Origin: Bradyrhizobium sp. NAS96.2
GTDB taxonomy: Bacteria; Pseudomonadota; Alphaproteobacteria; Rhizobiales; Xanthobacteraceae
Assembly (NCBI RefSeq): GCF_001908235.1
Contig: NZ_LGHK01000021.1
Coordinates: 1 to 54,288 of the forward strand
DNA length: 54,288 nt
Reading direction: 5' to 3'
In this document: positions 33,255-41,832 of the stretch, piece by piece
Position numbering within the stretch: the stretch's first letter is position 1
Layout of the letters: each line of letters starts with the position of its first letter
Notes under the pieces: model-generated
What the model saw: only the letters and a program-made list of their open reading frames with translations
What the model was told of the DNA's origin: nothing
Databases searched by the model: none
Position numbers and translations under genes: made by a program

Positions 33255-36041
33255 ATGAGCAACAATCAGAACTCCGGCCAGATCATTCAGTTCGAGCTCG
33301 ACGGCCACCAGGTCGAGGCGCGGGCCGGCGAAACCATCTGGCAGGTCGCCAAGCGGCAGGGCACCGAGATTCCGCATCTCTGTTATTCGCCCGCGCCGGA
33401 CTATCGGCCGGACGGCAATTGCCGTGCCTGCATGGTCGAAATCGAAGGCGAACGCGTGCTGGCAGCGTCCTGCAAGCGGACGCCGACGGTCGGCATGAAG
33501 GTGAAGTCGGCGAGCCAGCGCGCCGTCGCAGCGCAGAAGATGGTGATGGAGCTGCTCGTCGCGGACCAGCCGGCGCGCGAGACCTCGCACGATCCGGATT
33601 CGAAATTCTGGCACTGGGCCGAGAAGACCGGCGTCACCGAAAGCCGCTTCCCGGCGGCCGAACGTTGGCACGCCGACACCAGCCATCCGGCGATGCGCGT
33701 CAATCTCGACGCCTGCATCCAGTGCGGCCTGTGCGTGCGCGCGTGCCGCGAGGTGCAGGTCAACGACGTGATCGGCATGGCTTATCGTAATCACGACTCG
33801 AAAATCGTGTTCGACTTCGACGATCCGATGGGCGAGTCCACTTGCGTGGCTTGCGGCGAATGCGTGCAGGCCTGCCCGACCGGTGCGCTGATGCCGGCCG
33901 TGATGCTCGACGACAAGCAGACCCGCGTCACCTGGCCCGACCGGAAGGTGGATTCGCTCTGCCCGTATTGCGGCGTCGGCTGCCAGGTCACCTACGAGGT
34001 CAAGGACGAGAAGGTGATCTACGCGGAAGGCCGCGATGGTCCCGCCAATCACAACCGGCTCTGCGTCAAGGGCCGCTTCGGCTTCGACTACATCCACCAC
34101 CCCAACCGCTTGACCAAGCCGCTGGTGCGGCTGCCCGGCGTCAAGAAGGATGCCAACGACCAGGTCGATCCGGCCAATCCCTACACCCATTTCCGCGAAG
34201 CCTCCTGGGAAGAGGCGCTCGATCTCGCCGCGAAGGGCCTGACGAAAATCCGCGATGAAAAGGGCGCCAAGGCACTCGCTGGCTTCGGCTCGGCCAAGGG
34301 GTCGAACGAGGAAGCCTATCTGTTCCAGAAGCTGGTGCGCACCGGCTTCGGCTCCAACAATGTCGATCACTGCACGCGGCTGTGCCACGCCTCGTCGGTG
34401 GCGGCTTTGTTCGAGGGACTGAGCTCGGGCGCGGTGTCGGCGCCATTCGCGGCCGCGGCCGACGCCGAGGTGATCTGGGTGATCGGCGCCAATCCGACCG
34501 TGAACCATCCGGTCGCCGCGACCTACATCAAGAACGCGGCCAAGCGCGGCGCCAAGCTCTACGTGATGGACCCGCGTCGGCAGGCCCTGTCGCGCCATGC
34601 CACGCAGCACCTCGCCTTCAAGCCGGGCAGCGACGTCGCGATGCTCAACGCGATGATCCACACCATCATCACCGAGGGCCTGACCGACGAGCGGTACATC
34701 GCGGGCTATACCGAGGGCTATGACGAGCTCAAGGCGAAGATCCAGGAGTTCACGCCGGAGCGCATGTCGCCGATCTGCGGCATTCCCGCCGAGACGCTGC
34801 GCGAGGTTGCGCGCGCCTACGCCAGCGCCAAATCGTCGATCATTTTCTGGGGCATGGGCATCAGCCAGCATGTCCACGGCACCGACAATGCGCGCTGCCT
34901 GATCGCACTGGCGCTGATCACCGGCCAGGTCGGCCGTCCCGGCACCGGGCTGCATCCGCTGCGCGGGCAAAACAATGTGCAGGGCGCCTCCGATGCCGGC
35001 CTGATCCCGATGTTCCTGCCGGACTATCAGCCGGTCGGCCGCGACGACATGCGCGGCGCCTTCGAGAAATTGTGGGGGCAGGAGCTCGATCCGGTGCGCG
35101 GGCTGACCGTGGTCGAGATCATGAACGCGATCCACGCCGGCGAGATCCACGGCATGTATGTCGAGGGCGAGAATCCGGCGATGTCGGATCCGGATTTGCA
35201 GCACGCGCGCGAAGCGCTGGCCAAGCTCGATCATCTCGTGGTGCAGGATCTGTTCGTCACCGAGACCGCGTTCCACGCCGACGTCATCCTGCCGGCCTCG
35301 GCGTTCGCCGAAAAGTCCGGCTCCTTCACCAATACCGACCGCCGCGTGCAGCTGGCGCGCGAGGTGATCAAGCCGCCGGGCGATGCGCGGCAGGATCTCT
35401 GGATCATCCAGGAGATCGGCAAGCGGATGGGATTGCCGTGGAATTATGCCGGGCCGGGCGAGGTCTTCACCGAGATGGCGGAGCTGATGCCGTCGCTGAA
35501 GAACATCACCTGGGAGCGCCTGGTTCGCGAGGGCGCGGTGACCTATCCGGTCGACGATCCCGACAAGCCGGGCAACGAGATCATCTTCACCACAGGTTTC
35601 CCGACCGAGAGCGGTCGCGGCAAGATCGTGCCGGCCAAGGTGATTCCTCCCGACGAACTGCCCGACGACGAATATCCGATGGTGCTGTCGACCGGCCGCG
35701 TGCTCGAGCACTGGCACACCGGCTCGATGACGCGTCGTGCGCAGGTGCTCGATCAGATCGAGCCGGAAGCGGTCGCGTTCATGACGCCGAAGGACATGCG
35801 CAAGAAGGGGCTCGCACCCGGCGACTTTATCCGGCTCGAGACCCGTCGTGGCGCGGTCGAGGTCAAGGTGCGCGCCGACCGCGATGTGCCGGAGAACATG
35901 GTCTTCATGCCGTTCTGCTATGCTGAGGCGGCCGCCAACCTCTTGACCAATCCGGCGCTCGATCCGTTCGGCAAGATTCCGGAGTTCAAGTTCTGCGCGG
36001 TCCGCGCCGGGAAGATCGATATCCGGACGGCGGCGGAATAG
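33255..36041 (+). CDS. formate dehydrogenase, molybdenum catalytic alpha subunit
   Basis: 928 aa, ATG 33255, 36 bp after the fused subunit. In order: a NuoG-like 2Fe-2S ferredoxin domain (~1-90, with GNCRACMVE), a His/Cys cluster region with CIQCGLCVRACREV and CVACGECVQACPTG (two 4Fe-4S sites), the Mo-domain cluster CPYCGVGCQVTYEV, and the bis-MGD catalytic region. In DHCTRLCHASS, Cys377 occupies the position of selenocysteine in E. coli FdhF and is the likely Mo ligand. It oxidises formate to CO2 in the cytoplasm. Length and domain order match FdsA/FdhF-type NAD-linked enzymes. The small FdsD subunit is not seen next to it. Confidence 0.96.
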   Translation: MSNNQNSGQIIQFELDGHQVEARAGETIWQVAKRQGTEIPHLCYSPAPDYRPDGNCRACMVEIEGERVLAASCKRTPTVGMKVKSASQRAVAAQKMVMELLVADQPARETSHDPDSKFWHWAEKTGVTESRFPAAERWHADTSHPAMRVNLDACIQCGLCVRACREVQVNDVIGMAYRNHDSKIVFDFDDPMGESTCVACGECVQACPTGALMPAVMLDDKQTRVTWPDRKVDSLCPYCGVGCQVTYEVKDEKVIYAEGRDGPANHNRLCVKGRFGFDYIHHPNRLTKPLVRLPGVKKDANDQVDPANPYTHFREASWEEALDLAAKGLTKIRDEKGAKALAGFGSAKGSNEEAYLFQKLVRTGFGSNNVDHCTRLCHASSVAALFEGLSSGAVSAPFAAAADAEVIWVIGANPTVNHPVAATYIKNAAKRGAKLYVMDPRRQALSRHATQHLAFKPGSDVAMLNAMIHTIITEGLTDERYIAGYTEGYDELKAKIQEFTPERMSPICGIPAETLREVARAYASAKSSIIFWGMGISQHVHGTDNARCLIALALITGQVGRPGTGLHPLRGQNNVQGASDAGLIPMFLPDYQPVGRDDMRGAFEKLWGQELDPVRGLTVVEIMNAIHAGEIHGMYVEGENPAMSDPDLQHAREALAKLDHLVVQDLFVTETAFHADVILPASAFAEKSGSFTNTDRRVQLAREVIKPPGDARQDLWIIQEIGKRMGLPWNYAGPGEVFTEMAELMPSLKNITWERLVREGAVTYPVDDPDKPGNEIIFTTGFPTESGRGKIVPAKVIPPDELPDDEYPMVLSTGRVLEHWHTGSMTRRAQVLDQIEPEAVAFMTPKDMRKKGLAPGDFIRLETRRGAVEVKVRADRDVPENMVFMPFCYAEAAANLLTNPALDPFGKIPEFKFCAVRAGKIDIRTAAE

Positions 36042-36106
36042 CCGTCCGGGACGGGATGTGAATACGCCCGACCCGTCTTGGTCGGCCAAAACTGCGGGAG
36101 GTCAGC

Positions 36107-36901
36107 ATGCGAACGATCATCGTGGGAGCACTTTGCGCCATCGTAATGGTCGCGAGCGCGCACGCGGCGGTGAAGGAAGAGCCGGTCACCTATACGGATG
36201 GCGAGACCACGATGAAGGGTTTTGTGGTCTATGACGACGCGACGCAGGCCAAGCGGCCGGGCATCGTCATGGTGCACGAATGGTGGGGCATCACCCCGCA
36301 TATTCATAACGAAGCGCGCAAGTTCGCGGAGCAGGGCTATGTCGCCTTCATCGCGGACATGTATGGCGACGCCAAGACCGCCGACAACCCGAAGGACGCC
36401 GGCGCGCTCTCCGGGTCGGTGATGAAGAACCCGAAGGCGATGGAGCAGCGCTTCAACGCCGCACGGGAGCAACTCGCCAAGCAGCCTTCCGTCAATCCGC
36501 AGCGGATCGGCGCCGTCGGTTACTGCTTCGGCGGCGCTGTGGTGCTGAACATGGCGCGCACCGGCGCTGATCTCGCCGCCGTTGCGGTCTTTCACGCATT
36601 ACTTGGTCCCAACACTCCCGCACCGGCGCCGGGTACCGTCAAGGCGAAAGTCCTCATCCTGAACGGCGCGGACGACCCGTTCGTCAAGCGCGAGCAGTAC
36701 GATGCGCTGAAGAAGGACTTCGACGCAGCGAAGGCCGATTATCGGATCGTCGAGTATCCCGGCGCTGTGCACGCATTCACGAACCCCGAATCCACCGAAC
36801 TCGGCAAGAAGTTCAACCTGCCGCTCCGATACGACGCCAAGGCCGATCAGGAATCGAAAGCCGAGGCAGCCAAGTTGTTTGCCACGAACCTGCAGAAGTA
36901 A
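36107..36901 (+). CDS. exported dienelactone hydrolase family protein
   Basis: 264 aa, ATG 36107 behind GGGAGG. A signal peptide ending SAHAA precedes an alpha/beta-hydrolase domain. The catalytic triad is Cys140 (GYCFGG), an Asp in GADDPF (189/190) and His222 (GAVHAFT), the cysteine nucleophile being the mark of dienelactone hydrolases. VHEWWGITPHIHNEAR is also typical. Periplasmic location is inferred from the signal. It lies 65 bp after the formate dehydrogenase gene but there is no functional reason to tie them. The ester or lactone substrate is unknown. Confidence 0.88.
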   Translation: MRTIIVGALCAIVMVASAHAAVKEEPVTYTDGETTMKGFVVYDDATQAKRPGIVMVHEWWGITPHIHNEARKFAEQGYVAFIADMYGDAKTADNPKDAGALSGSVMKNPKAMEQRFNAAREQLAKQPSVNPQRIGAVGYCFGGAVVLNMARTGADLAAVAVFHALLGPNTPAPAPGTVKAKVLILNGADDPFVKREQYDALKKDFDAAKADYRIVEYPGAVHAFTNPESTELGKKFNLPLRYDAKADQESKAEAAKLFATNLQK

Positions 36902-36918
36902 GCGGACCGGCCGCCCGC

Positions 36919-37623
36919 ATGATCAAGGTCATCATTTCGGGCGGCTTCGCTGCGGTCTACCGCGAGGTGCTGCCTGAATTCGAGCGCAGCACCGGCATCA
37001 AGGTGGAAACCGGATCCGGAGCGTCGGAGGGCACCGGTCCGAAAACCATTAGGCATCAGCTTGCGCACGGCACCAAAGCGGACGTGGTGATCCTGTCGCG
37101 CGAGGGACTTCGAGGGTTGCACGAAGACGGCCGGATTCGTGCGGGATCCGAATCTGGCCTGGCGACAGCGCCTCTCGCCGCCGCGGTTCGGGCCGGCTCA
37201 CCTAAGCCCGACATCGGCAACGCTGCCGCGCTCAGGAAAGCCTTGATCGACGCAGGGCAGGTAGTGGCGCCAAGCAGCACCAGCGGGCAGTTTTTTCGCG
37301 ACAAGGTCTTCCCGAAGCTGAACCTGCCGGACACGGTGACGCTCACCCTCGAGGCGCGCGGCAGCGAGGCGGCCGAAGCGCTGCGAGCGGGCAAGGCGAA
37401 TCTCTCGATCGGGCCGACCAGCGAGTTGGTGCAGGAGACCGGCATCGACGTCGTGGGTCTGCTGCCTCCGGGTCTTCAGCTTGTCCAAACCTTCACGGCC
37501 GCTGTCGTCAGCGACTCCACCGCGCCTGAAGCTGCCAGGCGCCTGATCGATTTCCTTTCCTCGGATACCGCTCTCTTGCTGGCGGCCATCAGGCGGGCCG
37601 GCATGGAGCGGCCTCGCGGATAA
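36919..37623 (+). CDS. ModA-like type-2 binding protein without signal peptide
   Basis: 234 aa, ATG 36919, 17 bp after the hydrolase gene. The fold and phrases match the molybdate-binding ModA group: an IKVIISGGFAAVYREVLPEF opening, the HGTKADVVILSREGL turn, and VVAPSSTSGQFFRDKVF. It begins directly with the first beta strand; no signal peptide precedes it and no frame extends upstream to give one. It may therefore stay in the cytoplasm, possibly as a molybdate/oxyanion buffer or sensor, or be misread. No ModB or ModC gene is adjacent. Confidence 0.78.
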   Translation: MIKVIISGGFAAVYREVLPEFERSTGIKVETGSGASEGTGPKTIRHQLAHGTKADVVILSREGLRGLHEDGRIRAGSESGLATAPLAAAVRAGSPKPDIGNAAALRKALIDAGQVVAPSSTSGQFFRDKVFPKLNLPDTVTLTLEARGSEAAEALRAGKANLSIGPTSELVQETGIDVVGLLPPGLQLVQTFTAAVVSDSTAPEAARRLIDFLSSDTALLLAAIRRAGMERPRG

Positions 37624-37697
37624 ATTGGCATCGCAAACGTGGCCGCGCCGCCGTCGACATGTCGCGGCACGGCGCGTCGTGACGACAGCGCTGCGGC

Positions 37698-38219
37698 TCA
37701 GCGATCGCCGGGTGCGACGTTAAGCGGCGCACCCCCGGTCGAAATCGGACCTGATGGCTTGGGCGCCCGAACCGGCGGCTTTCGCGGCTTCGGGGCGGCC
37801 TGCGCGACCGGTGCATGCGGCTGCTCGGCGACCGCCGGTGCCGGCATCGGAGCCGGAGCGGGGCGCTGTAGCGCGTCGACCTTCGACGTCAGGGCCGCCA
37901 GCTGGTCGACGATGATCTTCAACTGGTCCTGCTGGTCGGCCATCGATTTGCTGAGCGCGCCGATGTCATCCTCGAGCTTCTGCTGGGTCGCGAGCAGATC
38001 GGGCAGCGTTTCCTTGTCGCCTGCGGCCGCCTTGTCGCTGGCCGCCGCGTTGCCGAGGGACGGAACCAGTGGTGCGATCTGTGGCCAGGCGTAGACGCCC
38101 CCGGCGCCCGCGCAGGCGACGACGACCACCAGCAGGAACCACGGCCAGCGGCGGCGAGCGGCAGGAATCGGGCTTGTCGGCGCATGGCGGTGCCATGCCT
38201 GATCGGAATCGTTGGTCAC
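37698..38219 (-). CDS. small membrane-anchored coiled-coil protein
   Basis: 173 aa, GTG 38219. One transmembrane helix (~25-45, RRWPWFLLVVVVACAGAGGV) is followed by a heptad-rich stretch (~70-118, with ATQQKLEDDIGALSKSMADQ) and a Pro/Ala-rich basic tail. I do not recognise a family. The layout suggests a bitopic inner-membrane protein with a periplasmic coiled coil. It is divergent from the exoD-like gene. Confidence 0.65.
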   Translation of the reverse strand: MTNDSDQAWHRHAPTSPIPAARRRWPWFLLVVVVACAGAGGVYAWPQIAPLVPSLGNAAASDKAAAGDKETLPDLLATQQKLEDDIGALSKSMADQQDQLKIIVDQLAALTSKVDALQRPAPAPMPAPAVAEQPHAPVAQAAPKPRKPPVRAPKPSGPISTGGAPLNVAPGDR

Positions 38220-38283
38220 CTATGCTTCCTAGTCTGCTTCGGCAGCGGTTGCAATCGACGCCGAGTCTGACCACTTTGCAGGC

Positions 38284-38895
38284 ATGTCCCCCTCGTCCGG
38301 AGCCCCATTGGCCCCCACGCACACGTCCCAGCTTCTTGAGGAACTCGTCGCTCAAGCACCGGACGGCCCCGTCGATCTCGAATGGCTCCTCAGCAACCTG
38401 GACAAGCGGTCGTTCGGCCTGCTCCTGCTGCTTTTGGGGCTATTGGTGATCATTCCCGGCGTCGCGACGATCGCGACGCTGGCGCTGCTGTTTCCCGCGG
38501 TCGAGATGATGCTCGGCCGCAGCGCGCCGGCGTTTCCGCGATTCCTCTCGAAGCGCCAATTCGACTTCAAGCGCTTCAAGCGGTTCACCGTCTTTGTCCG
38601 CCCGATGCTGCAGGCGATCGAGCGCGTCAGCCGGCCGCGCTGGGATGCGCGTCGTGACGTGATCGACCGCCTCGTCGGTCTGGTGGTGTTTCTGCTGGCC
38701 TTCTCGGCAGGCTGGCCGCTGCCGCTGGTCAACGTGATTCCGGGAATGGTGGTCGTGCTGATCGCGATCGCCTATCTGCAGGAGGACGGTCTGCTGCTCA
38801 CCGTCGCGATGGCGGCGGCGCTGATTTGCCTGCTCGGGCTCGGATGGACGCTTTGGGCATCGTTCGGAGCGGTGATGAGCTGGATCGGGCTGTGA
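38284..38895 (+). CDS. ExoD family exopolysaccharide synthesis protein
   Basis: 203 aa, ATG 38284. It has three or four hydrophobic segments after a soluble N-terminus, with the ExoD-typical FGLLLLLLGLLVIIPGVATI, the FLSKRQFDFKRFKRF basic loop, and VNVIPGMVVVLIAIAYLQEDG. ExoD was found in Sinorhizobium as needed for exopolysaccharide and alkaline tolerance; its biochemical role is unclear. It stands alone. Confidence 0.85.
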   Translation: MSPSSGAPLAPTHTSQLLEELVAQAPDGPVDLEWLLSNLDKRSFGLLLLLLGLLVIIPGVATIATLALLFPAVEMMLGRSAPAFPRFLSKRQFDFKRFKRFTVFVRPMLQAIERVSRPRWDARRDVIDRLVGLVVFLLAFSAGWPLPLVNVIPGMVVVLIAIAYLQEDGLLLTVAMAAALICLLGLGWTLWASFGAVMSWIGL

Positions 38896-39010
38896 CCTTC
38901 GACGCCGACGCAGGTTGATGTCCCGGCATGAGGGGTCGACATCTCGCACGGGCATGATCATTATCTCGCCGGACGCCGCGGCAAACAGCGGCGCGAATGG
39001 GGAGAACAAG

Positions 39011-40222
39011 ATGCGTTGCATCACGCTCGCGGCGATCGCCGCGCTCAGCCTTGCTTCCACGTCGGCGGTCCTTGGTGCCGACAAGAAATACGATCCCGGC
39101 GCCAGCGATACCGAAATCAAGATCGGGCAGACCATGCCCTACAGTGGTCCGGCCTCGGCCTATGGCACGCAGGGCAGGGCCGAATCCGCCTACTGGAAGA
39201 TGATCAACAGCCAGGGCGGCATCAACGGCCGCAAAATCACGCTGCTGAGCATGGACGACGGCTATAGCCCGCCGAAGACGGTGGAGCAGACGCGCAAGCT
39301 CGTGGAGCAGGATGAGATCCTCGCCAATATCGGTTCACTCGGCACGCCGACCAATTCGTCGATTCAAAAATATCTGAACAGCAAGAAGATCCCGCATCTT
39401 CTGATCTCCACCGGCGCCTCGAAGTGGAACGATCCGAAGGAGTTTCCGTGGACCACGCCGTTCTATCCGCCCTATGCGCAGGAAGCGAAGATCTATGGCA
39501 AGTACATCCTCAAGGAATTGCCGAGCGCGAAGATCGGCGTGATCTATCAGAATGACGACTTCGGCAAGGACTATCTCAGGGGCTTCAAGGAGGCGCTCGG
39601 CGACAAGGCCGGTCTCATCGTCAAGGAGCTCAGCTACGAGGTGACCGATCCCACGATCGATTCCCAGATCGTCAATCTGAAGGCCGCGGGCGCCGACGTG
39701 CTGATGACCATCACGACGCCGAAATTCGGCGCGCAGGCGATCCGCAAGGTTGCCGATCTCGGCTGGAAGCCGACGCACTTCATCGTGTCGGTCTCCAGTT
39801 CGATCGGCGGTGTGCTCGAGCCCGCCGGCCTCGAAGCATCCACCGGGCTGATGACGGCGCTCGCCACCAAGGTGGTGGGCGATCCGGCTTGGGATTCCGA
39901 CAATGGCGTGCAGGACTATCTCGCCTTCATGAAGCAGTGGTATCCCGAAGGCAATCCGATCGATGGCAGCAACCAGATCGGTTATCTCTCCGCGCAGTTC
40001 ACCGCGATCATCCTGAAGAACTGCGGCGACGAGCTGACACGCGAGAACCTGCTGAAGCAGGCCACCAACCTGAGCAAGGTATCGCTGCCGCTATTGCTTC
40101 CCGGCATCACGGTCTCGGTGTCGCCGACCAACTATTCCACCTTCGACACGTTCAAGCTCGCGAAGTTCGACGGCAAGACCTGGAAGTTCTTCGGCGAGAA
40201 CATCAGCACCGCGTCGCGCTGA
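39011..40222 (+). CDS. Leu/Ile/Val-type ABC substrate-binding protein, orphan
   Basis: 403 aa. ATG 39011 has GGGGAGAACAAG upstream and begins a signal peptide ending SAVLGAD; an earlier in-frame ATG at 38915 is unlikely. It is a type-1 periplasmic binding protein: KIGQTMPYSGPASAYG, a SQGGINGRKITLLSMDDGYS segment, and NDDFGKDYLRGFKEAL. No permease or ATPase is nearby and the flanking genes run into unrelated functions, so it must borrow a transporter. A GC-rich hairpin (40260-40285) follows. Confidence 0.88.
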   Translation: MRCITLAAIAALSLASTSAVLGADKKYDPGASDTEIKIGQTMPYSGPASAYGTQGRAESAYWKMINSQGGINGRKITLLSMDDGYSPPKTVEQTRKLVEQDEILANIGSLGTPTNSSIQKYLNSKKIPHLLISTGASKWNDPKEFPWTTPFYPPYAQEAKIYGKYILKELPSAKIGVIYQNDDFGKDYLRGFKEALGDKAGLIVKELSYEVTDPTIDSQIVNLKAAGADVLMTITTPKFGAQAIRKVADLGWKPTHFIVSVSSSIGGVLEPAGLEASTGLMTALATKVVGDPAWDSDNGVQDYLAFMKQWYPEGNPIDGSNQIGYLSAQFTAIILKNCGDELTRENLLKQATNLSKVSLPLLLPGITVSVSPTNYSTFDTFKLAKFDGKTWKFFGENISTASR

Positions 40223-40600
40223 GGACACGCGAGACGCCGCCATGCCGATTGGCATTCGGGGGACGCAGCAGATTAGCTGCGTCCCTGCGGAGCGTGGTGT
40301 CGCGGCATTTGGGATAGTCGCTGCTACGACCGCTCGCGGCCCCCGCACGGATGCCGATTGATGCCGGCTATGACCCAAAGCGGCCTGTCCGGCGACGTTG
40401 GCTCTCGTCGCCATTTAACCGAATGCTCGCGCCCGCCAACTTGGGTAACGAAGCTGTACCCAAGTTTCAGTGCTGTGGTTACGAGACACAAAATCCGCCC
40501 GGAGAATCGCCAGTTGCTAGATGGATACGAACGCGAGTAGATTGACCATCACAATTATGGATTGAAAACAATTGCAGCATTACCAAATTGGATCCTTAAT
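40223..40600. other. intergenic region with one hairpin
   Basis: Apart from the hairpin at 40260-40285 I see no gene. GC content drops toward 40500, where the next, AT-richer gene begins. Confidence 0.5.
40260..40285 (+). terminator. candidate terminator after the orphan binding-protein gene
   Basis: GGGACGCAGC and GCTGCGTCCC form a 10-bp perfect stem around the loop AGATTA, 38 bp after the stop. There is no T run, so it may rather protect mRNA ends. Confidence 0.5.
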
Positions 40601-41173
40601 ATGTCCAGCACGCCCGAAGCGAACGACTGCTTGGAAATCTACGAATCCCGCGTTCGGCTCGCAATTTTCGTTGCCATGGGCATTATTATGACCGCCGGTG
40701 CGCTGTTCATGACCGGAGCGTGTATTGGCGTTCTCTTTGGCTTCCTCGGTCCTCCTCGATCAACGGTTCGCGAGCTTGTTGGACCTGTTCTGGCATCGCT
40801 GATTGGGATTGTCGGCATCATCATGTCTGGATCAGTTGCCGTTCAGGGCGCGGTTAGGTGGTCGGGGTCGCACCGACCAGTCCTCTTCATGACGCGGGAC
40901 GGATTCAAGGACATTCGGATCAGCGCCGATTGGATTCCATGGTCCGCGATCCTGTCTTTAAAGAATTACCGTGGGAAAGGTATTGTTGTTGACGTTGATC
41001 CTGACTTCCTTAGGACAAGTCTGCGGCTTGGCCCCGTAACCCGGTTCATGCGAAGGGCAAACGGACTCCTTGGCAATCGTGGCCTATGGATCGCCGCATT
41101 CCCGCTAAACATGTCATCGCGCGAGCTTCTTGATGTTATGACCAGTCTCTATCGGCCTGCGCACAGGACGTAG
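40601..41173 (+). CDS. two-helix membrane protein, STM3941-like
   Basis: 190 aa from ATG 40601; the frame opens at TTG 40562 but that start lacks a ribosome site. Two hydrophobic helices (~21-52 and ~60-85) are followed by a cytoplasmic-type domain with LFMTRDGFKDIRIS and WIPWSAILSLKNYRGKGIVV, which resembles the STM3941 family of unknown function. Base composition is clearly less GC-rich than its neighbours, with codons such as TTA and AAT, suggesting transfer. No partner gene is apparent. Confidence 0.6.
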   Translation: MSSTPEANDCLEIYESRVRLAIFVAMGIIMTAGALFMTGACIGVLFGFLGPPRSTVRELVGPVLASLIGIVGIIMSGSVAVQGAVRWSGSHRPVLFMTRDGFKDIRISADWIPWSAILSLKNYRGKGIVVDVDPDFLRTSLRLGPVTRFMRRANGLLGNRGLWIAAFPLNMSSRELLDVMTSLYRPAHRT

Positions 41174-41415
41174 CTGAATCACCGTCTTGAACACGTGTGA
41201 TTGCTGACTACTCACTTGCCCGATGTCGCCCTTGATCGTCGCTTGGTCACTTACTGACACAGAGCAAGGCCTCCGCGCTAACGCCAGCCAGTAACGCTAC
41301 TCAACCCAGCGGACCTACCCGTGGAATTACGGCCCTTGATAAAGCGCCGACATTAGGGAACCATGGCTCCACGGGCCGACGCATGGCCCTCGCTCTTCGG
41401 GTTGGAGGGACGATC

Positions 41416-41832
41416 GTGAACGGACAAATGCACCCGGCAGCACCTCACCATCTGCCGTTCTTCGTTCCTGGTCCCGATGGCGACGACACCTTGATGGTGG
41501 TGATGGGCATCTTCCTGGTCGTGACTGTCCTGTACGTGGGCACGCTGTACTGGAAGCTGCACAGCCTGCCGGAGCGGATGGCGCACAAGTCGCAGAAGCT
41601 GCAGTTCGAGGTCGTCGCCGTGCTCGGCCTGATCTCGCTGTTCACCCACATGCACATCTTCTGGATCGCGGGCCTGCTGCTCGCGATGATCGACCTGCCG
41701 GACTTCAGCACACCGCTGCGCACCATCGCGGGATCGGTTGAGCGGATTGCCGACGCCACGCCGCCGCGGCCTGTGCCGCCACCGGAGCCGGACGAAGTCG
41801 CCGCCGCAGAGGAGGGACAGGGCCATGCTTGA
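41416..41832 (+). CDS. small membrane protein paired with HlyD (DUF3302-like)
   Basis: 138 aa from GTG 41416, chosen because GGAGGGAC lies 6 bp upstream; ATG 41383 in the same frame would add 11 residues. Two membrane helices (~25-45 and ~65-92: VVAVLGLISLFTHMHIFWIA) are followed by a Pro-rich tail. The gene overlaps the HlyD gene by 8 bp. The pair resembles E. coli YiaW/YiaV, where the small protein (DUF3302) partners a membrane-fusion-type protein. The resemblance is from memory. Confidence 0.6.
   Translation: MNGQMHPAAPHHLPFFVPGPDGDDTLMVVMGIFLVVTVLYVGTLYWKLHSLPERMAHKSQKLQFEVVAVLGLISLFTHMHIFWIAGLLLAMIDLPDFSTPLRTIAGSVERIADATPPRPVPPPEPDEVAAAEEGQGHA

Noticed and set aside
33165..36089. Leftward open frame of 974 codons opposite the formate dehydrogenase gene
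   Set aside because: The forward gene has unmistakable iron-sulfur and molybdopterin motifs; the reverse frame is repetitive in His, Arg, Asp and Ala with no recognisable fold.
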